A stretch of DNA of 64,000 bases from Embiotoca jacksoni. Taxonomy: Eukaryota; Chordata; Actinopteri; Embiotocidae. The notes beneath the pieces are model-generated. The model saw nothing but the letters and a program-made list of their open reading frames with translations. It was not told where the DNA came from and did no database searches. The stretch covers positions 3,648,501 through 3,712,500 of the forward strand of contig JAKOON010000028.1 in NCBI GenBank assembly GCA_022577435.1. The letters run 5' to 3'. How positions within the stretch are numbered: position 1 is the first letter of the stretch; every line of letters starts with the position of its first letter. A program made the position numbers and the translations under genes. Positions 35,421 to 47,478 of the stretch are shown here, piece by piece.

Positions 35421-36310
35421 TTCCTGCAGACTGAACTTAAATTAGCTGCAACGACCCAACCTGACGCTCACGACGTTCGCATGGAAAGAAAAAAAAAACC
35501 CAAAAAAACCATCTAGTTACCAGCTCATCAAGACCGTCTTTAACCAAGTTGTAAATTTAATGACGACTATCAGACGTATAAATGAGAAAGGAAACGCAGA
35601 AAGGAGATAGATTCTCATTAGAGGCTTTACTAACTGCTTTTTTTTTTTTTTTAATGGAGCTGTTGTCGGGGAACGTAGTCCATCATTATCAGCTCTGGCT
35701 GGATTCCAGTGTTTGCCATCATCAGGCTAATATCTGCCTGATGGTCGTGAAGAAGTCACTAAATCGTGCGGAAAATTTGCCAAATTTGGACGCGGTGAAG
35801 GAGTCACTGAGGACAGACGGTGTTTATGAAGAGACGTTTCTACCCGACGTGCGACGGCTTAAAATGATCCGTCAAAGTAAGAGGAGACTTTAACAGTGGC
35901 TGGACTGTTGGGTTTGGATACGCAGGACGGAGGGATGAGAAAAAGGAGGGAAAAGGGGAAGGAAAGGAAGGGAAGGAAGGAAGGAGGGGTAAATTAAGCC
36001 TCGAGGGGGGAGGAGGAGGCCGGGTGATCAGACCGGCTTCCCACAGTTCTCCAGGATCGTGAGAAAGGCGGCGAGGATTGAGCCCAGCCGTCCGGAGTGT
36101 GGGCTAATTGATTTAAGCTGTTTCTATGTGGGGGAGGGGGTGGGGGGGGGGATTTACCTTGGCGATAATTAGCGGTGATTCCTGACAGCGCGGCGGCTCA
36201 CCGGGCCGAGAGTCCCTGCGGTCGGATTTAGACCACAAAGATCAGGTCCAAAAAAAAAAAAAAAAAAAAAAAATTCTTACTTTTGTGTGTTCTTTTTTGT
36301 TTTTAATCCA
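35421..36310. other. Non-coding stretch with purine tract and poly-A
   Basis: Includes a GGAAGG/GGAAA tract at 35,938-35,990 and A24 at about 36,250-36,273. Balanced segments such as GGGCTAATTGATTTAAGCTG (about 36,101) and GGCGATAATTAGCGGTGATT (about 36,160) carry homeodomain-type TAAT cores and could be regulatory. This is unproven. Confidence 0.4.
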
Positions 36311-37440
36311 TGGGGGGGGGGGTCAAAATTTGTAAACTGAACTCTACTGGAGGACTCAATGAAATCCACCAAAAATGTGAAGCTGTCGATCGTTTATTTT
36401 GAATATAACAATATATGACGATTTGTGAACGAATAGGATCATTATAAAAAAGACACCAAAGGACAAACGGAAATCAGATGTGCACCTAAAAGAGCAGCAC
36501 ATTTAAAAGGTGACCAGCAATGTTGGCGATGTAGATGTGATGGTTTGGAATTAAATCTGTTTTTCTGCACACACAAAAAAAAAAAACCTCTTACTTTAAG
36601 AGGTTTTTTTTTTAAGTCACAGAGACATAAAGCTGAAACACGATTAACGGTTAAGTGGGAAATTTTTAAAAGTAATTTCTCCGTTTTTTTTTCCTCATCG
36701 CAGTTAGAATAAGATCTTTGAGTGTTGGACTGTTGGCTCAGACAAAACCAGCAACTTAAAGGTCACTTCGGCCTCTGTGAAATGTCCATTTTACTTCTTT
36801 CATGCTATTTTTTTCAAGGAAATGATTTGCAGTTGTATTAACAGAATAATGTAAAACAGTTTCTCTGGATATATTTACTTTATTTATACATATTTACTGT
36901 CGGCCTGAAATCGTGCTCCTAAAGCGCTGCACCAACAACCCGATAAAGCCTGATGTTACTTTATCAGGCAGCAGCCATTACGGTCCAAGTTTAGCCCCCG
37001 TCCCGGGACTCTGCCGTCTAAATATGGAAACCCACGCGGAGTCAGATTTTTTTTTCCATTTGTTTGGACAACATTTCAAAGATCCAAACTGTGTCACAGA
37101 CGCAGGACGGGCAGATTTGAGCCAGCAGTGTGAAACTCGGCGTTTTTGAAGCGGCTCCTGGTTTCCCCGAAGCTTCAAGGTGCCAAGTTTGACTTTGCTC
37201 TATTTTAAGCTGGTTGAGTGAGAAAACCTCTTCGGGGTGAAAGGAAAGTGAGGAAAACCTGCTTCACTGCGACGCAGAGTTTCACCCCGAAAACGCTCTG
37301 CCTCTTGGCGGATCGGTTCGAATCACGTATCATCAGTTAATGATTGCTAAGAAGGTCAGAAACGAGCTGAAGACAGTCAAAACGCTGACACGCAGTACTT
37401 TGAGTAGGGCAAAACCTCTATGACATTATTAGCGGCATCT
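36311..37440. other. Non-coding stretch, nothing recognised
   Basis: AT-rich left half and mixed right half. AAAACCTCTTACTTTAAGAG with downstream GGTTTTTT forms a simple hairpin near 36,584-36,610. No gene is supported. Confidence 0.5.
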
Positions 37441-37529
37441 CATTATGAAAGTGCAACAACTGGTCGACGAGGAAAATCTTCAGCCCCGGATTTACTCCCA
37501 TTCAGCCACGAGGGAATTAGTGAAGTCTA

Positions 37530-37690
37530 CAGTGAGGCTGGGTGATGAGCCCAGTTCATGCCGGAGGTGTTCGAGGCCCTGTGCAGATCAGTCAGCTTCT
37601 TCCAAACCAAACTGGGACAACAATTTATTTATGAAACTGGCTCTGTGCACGAGGAGACCCGTCATCTTGACGCCGGACAGTCTGAACGCA
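37530..37690 (+). repeat. Possible degraded dispersed fish repeat
   Basis: The order GGTGATGAGCCCAGT, GAGGTGTTCGAGGCCCTG, AGATCAGTCAG, TTCTTCCAAACCAAACTGG, TTATGAAACTGGCTCTGTGC, then ACGAGGAGACCCGTCAT follows, with many changes, a vertebrate/fish interspersed repeat I recall. This is recall only and was not tested. Confidence 0.3.
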
Positions 37691-37739
37691 AACCACCAAG
37701 TTAGAAGAACACTAACGTCTCAAAGCGAAGAGGCCTAAA

Positions 37740-38390
37740 CCAACAACAACAAAACAATCCTAAAGTAAGTCAGCAGGTCGAACTCCTCCTCACAACGTTT
37801 TTGGCTCACAGTGTCACCTCTATAAAAAAAAAAAATTAAAAAACTGAGACCGACTCTATATTCGACCCATCAATCCCAGATTATGGCCGTAGTGTGAACG
37901 GAAAATGAAGTGCAGAGCAACGTTCATCTCACGCGGTGCTCCCGATGACGTACTTCCCTCAGCACACCAACCAATGGTGCTCTTCCACCAGCGCGCTGAT
38001 TGGAAATGACCTCAGCGCGTGAACACGTCCACCGACAAAATATCTGCAGCTTTAATTATTTTACCCAGAAATCAACATGTTTTCGTGTCCTCGCGTTTAA
38101 CACGCCGATTCTTCTGTCCGGCAGCAGTTGGCGATGAAGAAACGCTTTTGTGTTCAGGAACGGCTGCAGCTTCTTCAGACGCCTTCATTTAAAAATCCTT
38201 TGCGTCGGCGGCTCCGCCCCTTCTTCTAATCACTCCAAAAAAAAACAACAACATTAAAAAGCAGCTTGAAGATTCCCGAGGAGACTTTTAGACACGACGA
38301 CTGCTAAAAAGGTGCATATTTTTTCATAAGAAAAAAAACAACAACAAAAACAAGATTGTCCAGATGGCAGCTCGGAGGACGCGGCGCTGC
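37740..38390. other. Non-coding stretch, nothing recognised
   Basis: Mixed sequence with A runs. I see no gene, RNA or repeat with support. Confidence 0.5.
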
Positions 38391-38830
38391 ACGGAAGCCA
38401 AATTACCGATTACAACGCTCCGTAAATAAAATTTAAAAAAACGGCGCTCGGTGCCAAAAGGAACACGTCGGCCCCGCGTGGACGTGCGGGAGACCGATGG
38501 CTCAGAATTAGCCGTGGCACGCGGGCCGTCTGTCGGCTGGCGTTTTGTCACTTCGGAGACGTCTGGGTGAGGCCACCCGCCCCGGGTCCCGTGGAGTTGC
38601 GGGTGCTGGCGTCGGTGCGTACGCCGAAGCGTTGGCTTCCCTCCAGACGTTCCTTTTAAAGTGAAATTCATCTTGCGGGAGAAGCGAGACGGAACATGTA
38701 GACTCGGACATCCCGCTTCCCAAATGAACACGCCCGACACCCAGATTAGAAATATTCACCCCGAAAGAGTCCCTCGGCTCGTCGGTCAGAAGAATGACGC
38801 TGGAGGTCGACGTTTCCGCGTGTTCACCGC
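38390..38830. other. CpG-rich block
   Basis: CpG-dense DNA (GGAGGACGCGGCGCTGCACG, CGGCCCCGCGTGGACGTGCG) with open frames on both strands over the same bases. Neither has a splice or start context that favours it. It may be promoter or enhancer DNA, or just compositional. Confidence 0.35.
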
Positions 38831-40368
38831 CAGCCAACTGCTTTTAGCGTTCGCTGCTGATTTAATGCAGCTTTCTGTCCAGTTGAAGTCACTCGGGACG
38901 GTTGTCGGTATCAAGACACAGAAACATCTATTCTCCGATGCTCGTAGCGTCCTCCTCCTTCCTCTCCATCGTGTTTTATATTCCGGTCTGCTGCCGTGGA
39001 CTCGGACTATCGCAGCAGCAAAGCTCTGCACTTTTTTGGCTGCTACATTTCTTTAATATAAAATAAAACACTTTTTTTTTTTTTTCCCTTTCTTTCTTTA
39101 AATTAAAACTTTTTATTTCTTCACGGATAAAAAAAAAAAAAAAAACGGCCTCTGGCTTTATCTGGTGAAAAAGAAACGCCTCGTCGTGCACAAGCGGACG
39201 CAGCTGTCCCCGCAGGACATAAAAACAAAACAAATTTACCTTTGACCTCATCGAGCAACTTCAAATAACGGTAACAACTGCATCAGCAACACTAAACCTG
39301 TCGTTTCTTCCCCCCCCGTCTAAATTGGCCAAAGAAAAGCTAAAAAGACAGCCTGTATTCCTCAAACAAACAAAAAAAACGAACTTTGACCTCAACATTT
39401 CAGCCGACTGCAACATCGATTCCTTCACATTCTCTCCGTCCTCTTTAACGCGGCGTCGACGACGAAAACCAGCAGAAGTAACCGCGGTGACCTTTGACCT
39501 GTCCCGACTCTTTGTGCGTCGCTGTAAGCGGACCGTGTGATTTGCCGGGGAGGTGGCAGTGAAGTCGACAGCTCTATCAAACGGAGGCTAACGACGAGCG
39601 TCCCGCGGCGGCGGCGGGGGGGTGTTGGATGGATGTGTTTCAGATCACACAGGAAGAAGAAGAAGAAGAAGAAGAAGAAAGAAAAAAAGAAAAAAAAGCT
39701 CATTTGCAGCTACCTGAAGCCCCCTCCCCCCCCCCCCACAACACACACCCTCCCCGTGAAACATGAAATATTCATCTCGTGCATATTTGGAGGGAGAAGC
39801 TCTGAAACGGCTTTGTTGTACATTCTCCTTCATTACGACGTTAAAAAAAAAAACAACTAAAAGCTCGTTCGACCCCCCCTCCGGTCGCAGATGAAACGCA
39901 GACTTTATGCAGCGTTCGTCTCCTGCGGATTTTTCCCAACAAACACAAGGTGTCGAGTTCAGGTTGCAGCTCGCTCGTGTGCAGTCTCCTCGAAACAGTA
40001 GAGTTACTGCTGTTAGAGGTGACAAAACGCCAACCTTTCTGCATGTTATAAAAAAAAAAAATATAAATAAATAAAAATAAAAAAACGTTTTATGCAGCAT
40101 GATTCAGTAAAACACAACAGAAATTAGTTTTATCATTCATGCTGAGGCAGCCGTGCCTTTATTACCTGTTGCTGTATCACAGGCTGTACGATGGCGTTGT
40201 ATTTATCCGTGGGATGAAATGCCTTTTTTGTACATTTGCGGATGTATTTAAATGACCGGATAACACAACGGTTGTTTTAAGCATGTAAATTGCTAAATAT
40301 TTGTAGGCCATATAATCAAAAATCTTAAATTATCTGCAAACTCGAGAGATATTATTCCATTAGAAATG
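38831..40368. other. Non-coding stretch with T/A runs and a GAA tract
   Basis: T run 39,072-39,085, A run 39,128-39,144, (GAA)n at 39,651-39,697 and a C run at about 39,726-39,737. Frames such as poly-K and poly-L follow the repeats. No gene is supported. Confidence 0.5.
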
Positions 40369-40386
40369 GGGGGGGGGGGGGGGGGG
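40369..40386 (+). repeat. G18 homopolymer
   Basis: An uninterrupted run of 18 G, a potential quadruplex or slippage site. Confidence 0.9.
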
Positions 40387-42160
40387 TGTCTGCGTCGTGT
40401 GTGAAGCAGCGCTGAGGTGTAAAAAGGAGACCAGTGATTTGCTGCCTGCACGACAACCCGTGAAGTTCACACATCTTGCGTATGAACAATTACAAAAAAA
40501 AAAAAAAAAAAGAAGTGAAAAATGTATTCCCCTCGTTTGTTCCCGTTTTCCTCCTGCGGACAGGAAGCCGAGGACCGAGTGTTTCTCAAGGTGTCACGAC
40601 GTACAGCTAAAAAAAAAAGACACCGAGCCGAGAACTTCCTGAAAGACGTGATTGACTCCCTGTCCTCAGAGGAAGTGATGATTATCTGCATCCTGTCGGG
40701 CTCTCTCGGAGAACAGCGCAGCAGGTAAAGCGACTTCCCAAATCCCCGTCATTGTCTCGGGGCGATCCGGGGGAGAGCGGGGATTAGGAGATGAAGCCCC
40801 GTCTGGGCCTCGTGCTAATCTCTGGATGTTTGAACACCTTTTCCCTCAGCCCAGCTCCCCCACCCCCACCCCGTCCCGTCTCTCACTGATGATGACATAG
40901 CGGGGGAAACATCGGATTCCAGCAGGTTTCGGACCAGAACAACACGATAAGATCCGAGTGAAGACAGATTTAAACTCCCATACGATGCACGGCTGATCTC
41001 AACTTAAAGATTTCTCAACAGAGAAACCAAAAATTCATATAGACTTTCTCGAGCTGCTCCATTATTGAGAGAAATGTGATTTTTTTTTATTTTTATTTTT
41101 TATTTTACTGGCTGTAGCAGATTTTCTCCTGATTGTAGGTGCCATTTTTTGTTTCTCCACTTTATTGACTTTTCTTTAACGTGGGAGGAATAAGCAGTGA
41201 TAAACGGCGCACCAATGTTAACAGAGACGAGGGTGAAAAGCTTCCAAATTGTTCTGGCAAACTGTGCTGCAGAGCAGATTGCGGTAGAAAGGTTTTGACA
41301 GCAGCTGCTCACAAACTGACAAGCAAAGATGAAGGAAAGCGAAATGACGGCGTCGTAAACTGGCAGCGTTGCACCTGAGCTCGACTGCCGGGAGGAGACT
41401 CACTTTTTCACTCAGCTGTTGGTTGATGAATTCAAGAATCCGTCCCTCCGGGATTATAAGGAGCTTTTTTTTGTGGTTGTTGCATTAAAAAAACTTTTTT
41501 TTTTTTTTAATTTTGTAGCAGCTTTTCTCAGAGATTGGGATGAAATTTGTGGGAAAATTGCCTTTAGACTACTTTATATACCGTCAGATAAAGCCGTCAT
41601 GGAAACTCTCCGCAAAGTTTTTGGTTTCCTGTCCCGCCTCCTTATTTCTGTCGTGCTGGTTTTGTACTGAAGAAGCAAATAAACAATGCAAGACAATTTA
41701 GCTCTTACTCAACTGGGAAAATCATTTCCAGGAGGGAGAGATCTTAGTCAAAAAGTTGTTTTTTTTGTGTGTTTTTTTTTAATCTGCATCTCGTAACAAA
41801 ACATAGAAACACTTAACATGAGAGCAGAAATCTGGGAAGACTTCCAGAGAACATTCCTATTCGCATTTCCACTGCATCTGAAGAACCAGGGAAGATTATT
41901 CAAACTGAATGCGTTTAAAAGAAACTACTGTGATGAGGAAGATGACAACACTACACGACCCGAGTGTGGGTTTAACGACGATTTCATATTTACAAAAATG
42001 TCCTCACCTAGTATCTTGGTGTTGATTCTGGCGGCACCCGGTACTTGTTGGACCAATCAGTGATGTTTATCAGCGCAGACTCAGACCAGCAGTGTCCGGA
42101 TCACTAGAAAGTACAACTCCCCCGAAGCAATGACTTTACAGACCGCAGGTACTTTACCTA
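40387..42160. other. Mostly non-coding stretch with weak regulatory signals
   Basis: Includes A runs (about 40,495-40,511). The block at 40,750-40,860 (GGGGATTAGGAGATGAAGCC, GTGCTAATCTCTGG) has two GATTA/TAATC cores of the Otx/Pitx type. An open frame at 40,522-40,728 followed by GTAAAG is discussed under rejected items. No gene is accepted. Confidence 0.4.
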
Positions 42161-42161
42161 G

Positions 42162-42162
42162 G

Positions 42163-42189
<27 letters not shown>
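42162..42189 (+). repeat. Poly-A run
   Basis: About 27 consecutive A; could be a retroelement tail, but no element body is recognisable upstream. Confidence 0.85.
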
Positions 42190-42193
<4 letters not shown>

Positions 42194-42485
42194 TATTTTG
42201 GCAGCGCTCGCGTCTCATTTTGCCGAGCAAACTTCAACAATAAAAATACAGTATTTTTTTTTAATAATCGCCTGCTGCAGTCACAGAGAATTTGCCAGCA
42301 TTCAGCTTGTGGCTGGAGGTAACGTCGTGCTCTGGGATGTCTGTCGAGACCAAATCTCGCCGCATCTTTTGTCAGTTTCGATGTTCTAATGGCGGGAGTC
42401 AATCTGACCGTCCAGATAAAACTAAAAGAAATACTTAAAAGGACCCGAGAGCAACACTCAGGCTTTAAGTGCTACTACCAGATGT

Positions 42486-42488
<3 letters not shown>

Positions 42489-42531
<43 letters not shown>
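42489..42531 (+). repeat. CA microsatellite
   Basis: (CA)21, uninterrupted. Confidence 0.95.
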
Positions 42532-42533
<2 letters not shown>

Positions 42534-43291
42534 TGCAACCAGGAGGATGTGCGGAGGAGCTGCGAGGTCACCAGAGGTCAGTGTCACCTGTGAAGCGGCT
42601 CTGGCTCGTGACCGATGTTTCCCTGCGAAACAGAAGCCGTTCACATCCCCGCGGCTGTCATCTCGACTCTCATCATGGAAATGTGCACTGAACTTGCTGG
42701 AGCTTTCCCCCCCACACCCCCCTCCGCCCTCCGCCCTCCCGGGGAGCAGCGGGAGTGTGAGGTGGAGGAAGGAGGAGCGGTGGGGCATTTCACCGAGTAA
42801 CATCTCCCCCGCTGTTACATAAACGTAGATATTCCAAACTGTTGTCTTGTGTTGGGTTCCCCCCCCCCCCTCTCTCTTCTCCTCACCTGCACTCAGAGGT
42901 TTCGTCGCTTCCGGCTACTTAAAGCCTGTTCAAACCTCACAGTTTGAGAAAAATAAAACAACGTGCCGCTTTCCTCTCCACATAAAAAACAAAACAAAAA
43001 CAAAAACAGAGCCTCTCGCTGACAGAAGCTTTCGCGTGACAAGAACAATATGCAAAACAAGTCGGAGACACAAACAAACCGCAGCATGCCGCTAAAATAG
43101 GAACTTTATTTTTTTGCAGCAAGATTCTTATAAAGTTCAACAATGACTGCCTATAATTTTTTAAAATATATACAGTCAACTTACCCAGGAGACCCCTTCT
43201 CAGGTTTGTGGTGAACAAACTCCTGGACTCGTCCCGACTATCCTCCAAGTTCTGTGTCATCAACCAGCGTCATTAGAAACACCTGTGACAT
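42532..43291. other. Non-coding stretch, nothing accepted
   Basis: C runs at about 42,859-42,870 and an AAACAAAAC tract at about 42,985-43,008. A minus-strand frame ending at a canonical GTAAGT donor (43,185) is considered under rejected items. Confidence 0.4.
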
Positions 43292-43637
43292 ATGCTGCGT
43301 TCAAATACGGTCGTATTTCCCGGGCACACCGGTAGAGACCTTCTATAAGCCTCGAGAGTTCCCGAGTCGTGACACGATTGCCGACGTTTGCAGAAATGTC
43401 AGTGGACGTGGAAGTACATTTTTTTCACCCCCCCCCCCCGTTGGATATTAAGCTAATATGTTGTCATTTTGAGTTTGTGGTTGTAACTTAGATAACAGCC
43501 GACGTCTGAGGAAAATGTTGACCTTCCAAACGGCCTCCTCTTTTCCCTCTGCGCCTTTGTATTTCCTGCATTATCTCCCTGTTAGCTTGCTAAATTGTTA
43601 GCCGCAGAGGCTAACGAGTTGTATTTGAACGCAACAT
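43292..43637 (+). mobile_element. Short inverted-repeat element B, copy 1
   Basis: Begins ATGCTGCGTTCAAATAC and ends GTATTTGAACGCAACAT, imperfect terminal inverted repeats of about 17 bases. The interior shares GTCTGAGGAAAATGTTGA, TTTGTATTTCCTGCATTA and TTGCTAAATTGTTAGCC with a second copy at 58,663-59,049. It has no transposase and the size of a MITE (346 bp). No clear target-site duplication is visible. Confidence 0.7.
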
Positions 43638-44250
43638 TGCACTAAACTCAGGGTATTAAAATGAGAGCCCTGAGATTTGACTGCTGTGAAGGATTTAAAA
43701 GTAAAAACATCAAAGTTTGGACCGGGTAAAGCCACAAAACAAAAAAGATAAAGTCGCGTGCGGCAACACACCGTGAATACGTTCAGACATTTGTCTTTGC
43801 ACTAAAAGAACATTTTATCGACGCAGGTTTGACGGAAAGATGTTCAAACGTCTTCCTTGTTTTTAATGCATTCGGCGCCCTGAGAATATCATCTGTTGTC
43901 ATCAACAGGACGGGTGACGAGACGACTTGAGGACTACTTGTGTTTGTGGGGGAAGAGGGGGGCGGGGGGGTAAAAAAATTTTTTTTTAACGGCTCACCTA
44001 AATGCCACTGGAGGAGCTCGCCGGCAGCTTTGTGGGGCAACACTCAAGTCTCCGTCAGCCTCCGCCGATCCCAGTTGGTGTCGTTACCGGACAGAAATGT
44101 TGAGACTGAAGCCGTCCGTCATCCTCGAGGCCGAGCAGCCTGGGACACAAAAACCCACCGCCGCCTGTCTGTGCAGCTCTGCTTGTTATTGGATGGTCAA
44201 AGTTAGTCTGGAGCTGGCTGCTGGGGAAGTGACTGCACTGCTGATTTTTC
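43638..44250. other. Non-coding stretch, nothing recognised
   Basis: Mixed composition with a G run near 43,950-43,970 and a T run near 43,978-43,988. No gene is supported. Confidence 0.5.
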
Positions 44251-44252
44251 AT

Positions 44253-44254
<2 letters not shown>

Positions 44255-44303
<49 letters not shown>

Positions 44304-44321
44304 CAAAAATATATATATATT
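44255..44321. repeat. AT microsatellite, two runs
   Basis: (AT)22 at 44,255-44,299, then AAAACAAAA, then a shorter (AT)6 at 44,310-44,321. Self-complementary, so cruciform-prone. Tyr-Ile frames over it are artefacts. Confidence 0.93.
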
Positions 44322-44687
44322 TGTTTTGTTTTTTTGGTCACATTTTCACCGACAGATAGGTGTCATCAGTCGAACATGTTTGCATCCGTGTGTTTTTGCC
44401 AGATTTTTGTATTGTTCAGACTCTCGCAGGTCCCACAGGGTTTCTTTTTAATGGCACAACTGCATCTTCGTTAAGCTGCGGATCGCCAACCATCCCGAAG
44501 ACGTCCTCCTCCAACATCCCACCCGTCGTGTATCATCATATAGAACCAGGAAAATAGAGACAAATCTCAAGACGATGCAACGTAGTTTTGTTTTTAATCT
44601 ACCCCGCAGCGTGCAGGTTTACTGCGCCGTCAGAGAATATTGGTAACATGACTTGTCCCGCGGCTCTTTTGACGCCTTCAGTTTTTG
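44322..44687. other. Non-coding stretch, nothing recognised
   Basis: Mixed sequence; no gene, RNA or repeat with support. Confidence 0.5.
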
Positions 44688-44868
44688 CATCTTGGTTGTC
44701 GCCATCTTGTTTTTTTGGAACCCGAAATGACCATATTTGGACGAGCTGGTGGGGGGGGAAGAGGTGGATCTGACTGAGAACCTGAGCACACTACGCCCCG
44801 CCCACCTATACCTGAAACACGACTGCACCCCGGGCATGTCAATCAAACCAGACACGCCCCCAAATCTA
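44688..44868 (+). repeat. Dispersed repeat family A, fragment 2
   Basis: GCCATCTTG, AATGACCATATTTGGACGAG, GGTGGATCTGACTG, GCCCCGCCCACC and GTCAATCAAACCAGACACGC match, in order, the fragment at 53,985-54,160; the last parts also match fragment 1. Confidence 0.7.
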
Positions 44869-45440
44869 TCTCTCTTTCATCCTCCTCGTGTCCGTCCGGC
44901 TGCGTGTCAAACGTGTCAAAACGTGTCCCCCTTTCTAGATTTTCCCAAAGCTTACAAGCTGACCGTCGCAAACAACGGCGCAAACTCCATCAACCGAGAG
45001 GCTGTTGGAAAAACTCAAGGAAATTGACCTTTAGATACCATTGTTTAATAAAAAAAAAAAAAAAAGTACTTTTTTCAATATCAAACAGTCCAAATCCATA
45101 CAAGCTCTCAAGATTGATGTGTTCTGGAGCTTTTGACTATCGTACGTGGCCTTCATCAGCAGCACCGATAGCATCTGCAGGGTCGATAATACAGCCTGCT
45201 TTAAAACGCTTCCTCTGGCGGCTGATTGCAGCTTTTGTTCACTCTCTGCCCACCAACATATTTTAAGGGTAACCGGGACATGCAGCTTTACTCGATGGTA
45301 GGTTTCGCTTCCGTGCCGAGTGTAGGTGTCACATAAGAGTTCGACCGCAGCCTCCTCCAAAGTGTTACAGCTCAGCAGAGAGCCGCAGCACCACACAACA
45401 CAACAGGCATCATAAAATCATTTGAAAACAGCGGGCGGGC
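44869..45440. other. Non-coding stretch, nothing recognised
   Basis: Mixed sequence with an A run at about 45,050-45,064. I see no gene or repeat. Confidence 0.5.
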
Positions 45441-45780
45441 GGGGAGGAGGAGGGGGGGGGGGGGGATCTCAGTTTGAATTCAGACTCATTTTCTCTTTCA
45501 ACACCGCTTATTTTTTTTTTATTTTTTTGGAGGAGCATTGACTTGCTAAAATTCCTATTCAATTTATGCAAATCCCTCCACAATAGCCGGTGTTGCAAAG
45601 TGTTGCAATACTGTAAAAGCCAGCTAAAAAGCGGCGTGCCGGAGCCCAAAGCAGCGCTCCCTTCAGGTTTCACAGCGCCGCGTAGCTGCACGGGTAGCTT
45701 GACACCAGGGAAGGCGGAATGAATAATAGATGTGTGTTACTTCACCCAAACGGATGAATAATTCAGGGTATAAAAAAAAA
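45440..45780. promoter_or_regulatory. Candidate regulatory block with an octamer site
   Basis: After a G14 run at about 45,452-45,465 there is AATTTATGCAAATCCCTCC (near 45,559-45,577), which contains a perfect ATGCAAAT octamer. A short inverted or direct TGTTGCAA pair follows (45,590-45,612). Conservation is untested; this is an inference from motifs. Confidence 0.3.
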
Positions 45781-45807
45781 AAAAAAAAGAAGGGGGGGGG
45801 GGGGGGC

Positions 45808-46430
45808 ACGGAGAGAACAGAAGAGACAACATGATGACCGAGCGCGACGTGCCGCCGCGCGCCGGCTGAGTTTCATCTCCAAATGCAGACTCGCACGTGT
45901 TGCAACGAGGCGCCGGGCCACGTCGGGAAGGAAACGCACACACGGCGGGGGAGACAAAGCGCAGACACACGGAGACATCCGGACGCACTCGCCTACCCGC
46001 GCACGCGGGAGCCGGCGCTGCGGTGCGCAGGCACTCGCGAATTCCGCGTGTCCCTCGGCGCGGCCTCGGATTAGACGGGCTGAATGGAGAGCGTGGAGGA
46101 AGGCGGGAGGCCGCGTTGTGGCGCAGGAGCGTTTCTGCACTGAAACTCCCCAAGTTGTACGGTAATCCGGTGACCGAGGCGCTCAGAGAGAGCCATGTCG
46201 AGGCCAGAGAGGTTTGCTTTTTCTTTTTTTTTTGAAGGGTTTTGGCATTGCGAGAGCCGAGTCCTGCACCGCAGCGACGCCGCGCCGTTTACACATCGGG
46301 ACGGAAAAAAAGTGAACTACTTCCTTTTCATTCGCACAAAAGCTCGTGGAGGTCGCGAGGAGAGAAGCTGCAAGAGTTTTACCGTCGATCCCGTCAGCGC
46401 AGCCTAAAAACCACGCGGTGAATTCACAGG
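45808..46430. promoter_or_regulatory. CpG island candidate
   Basis: The strongest CpG-dense block in the window (GCGACGTGCCGCCGCGCGCC, CGCCTACCCGCGCACGCGGG, CCGGCGCTGCGGTGCGCAGG) with no repeat character. It resembles a 5' UTR/first-exon island of a vertebrate gene. An ATG in fair context at 46,195 (GAGCCATGTCGAGG) opens a 70-codon plus frame, but no donor site confirms it. Transcription direction is not determinable. Confidence 0.45.
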
Positions 46431-47310
46431 GAGGAGATCGAGGACCAAAGCATGTTTCGTAATCCACGACTGAATTCGCGTTTCGAAAGTGTTCACGCGA
46501 ACGATCGCTTTGGTTAATCCACATTTGTGCGTTAACTCGTGGCGACTGAGGCGTTGAGTCGTGTTTTTGGTCGTGTAACTCTTTCGACGAGACTTGGGAC
46601 TTCTTTTAGCTTCGAGAGACGACGCCCCCTTTAGCGTGATGCTCATTTCAGTCTCTCGGTCGGTCACTTTATTTTGACCCACGGTGGAAGATCACAATCT
46701 GTACAGTCCGCAGCGGAGAAATGCTGCGGACTTTGACCGTCCTCAAACTTTTCATCCACGAGCTACATCAAATTCGCGCAGAATCGAAAATTTCGATTAG
46801 TTTTGTATTTCTCTGTAATGTTTCGCTGTTAACATCGCTTAATACATTATTTATCAGCCCTGGCATTTAAACAATTTTCTGGCGCTCTAAAAATATATAG
46901 AATTAGATAACTAAATCAACTTTTGTTGATTGTTGGCGTGAACTAACAGGGATGAGTTGACCAGGAGAATCAAAGCTCTCTTAATTCAGGTAACGACCTC
47001 CAGACGAACCCTCGGGACAAACTTTGAACTTTTTTTTTTTTTTTGCTGGTGCGTTGATGAACATTACAGTCTCGTAGACCTGCTGCTATAAACTACAGGA
47101 AAAAACATCTTCAAGGCATTCAAAGATGATTAATATAAACAAACCGGTGCCAAATACAAAGCAGAGGTCATCTGTAACTGTTGGTCTGTTTGCTGGGAGT
47201 GTTTGAACCCGCTGGATGGCTGCTTCCCTCAGACTCATATTAACATTGAACTAATGTTGTGATAGTATGTGCGTGGAGCTGTTAACCTTGGGGTGTTTTC
47301 TGTCGGTGTC
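46431..47310. other. Non-coding stretch, nothing recognised
   Basis: CpG content declines to AT-rich DNA, with a T run at about 47,029-47,044. No gene is supported. Confidence 0.5.
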
Positions 47311-47338
47311 GTTGTTGTTGTTGTTGTTGTTGTTGTTG
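47311..47338 (+). repeat. GTT trinucleotide microsatellite
   Basis: (GTT)9, uninterrupted. Confidence 0.93.
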
Positions 47339-47478
47339 CGATTCGCTCCGCTGGCTGTTCTCGGCACAGGCGTCGTCGTCGTGACTCATCTGTCTCCTGT
47401 CAGCGGTGATGGGGAGGAATTTCACCTCCGTAAGAAAAACCCATCCTTCATACCTGTCTGCAGAAACACTCATCAGCA

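Noticed and set aside
37310..37335. GGTTCGAATCAC as a tRNA B box
   Set aside because: No A box or stems at the proper distance upstream.
40522..40740. Plus-strand frame ending at CAGCAG before GTAAAG, possible exon
   Set aside because: The frame contains LKDVIDSLSSEEVMIICIL, which looks protein-like. There is no acceptor or partner exon, and a poly-A-derived lysine run splits it. Too weak to list as a gene.
43185..43263. Minus-strand frame ending at a canonical GTAAGT donor
   Set aside because: Short, starts at an ATG without promoter context, and no downstream acceptor with matching phase was found. RNA data would decide.
46406..46428. miR-124-like CACGCGGTGAAT
   Set aside because: The seed differs (AAAACCAC rather than AAGGCAC) and the 5p arm expected upstream is absent.
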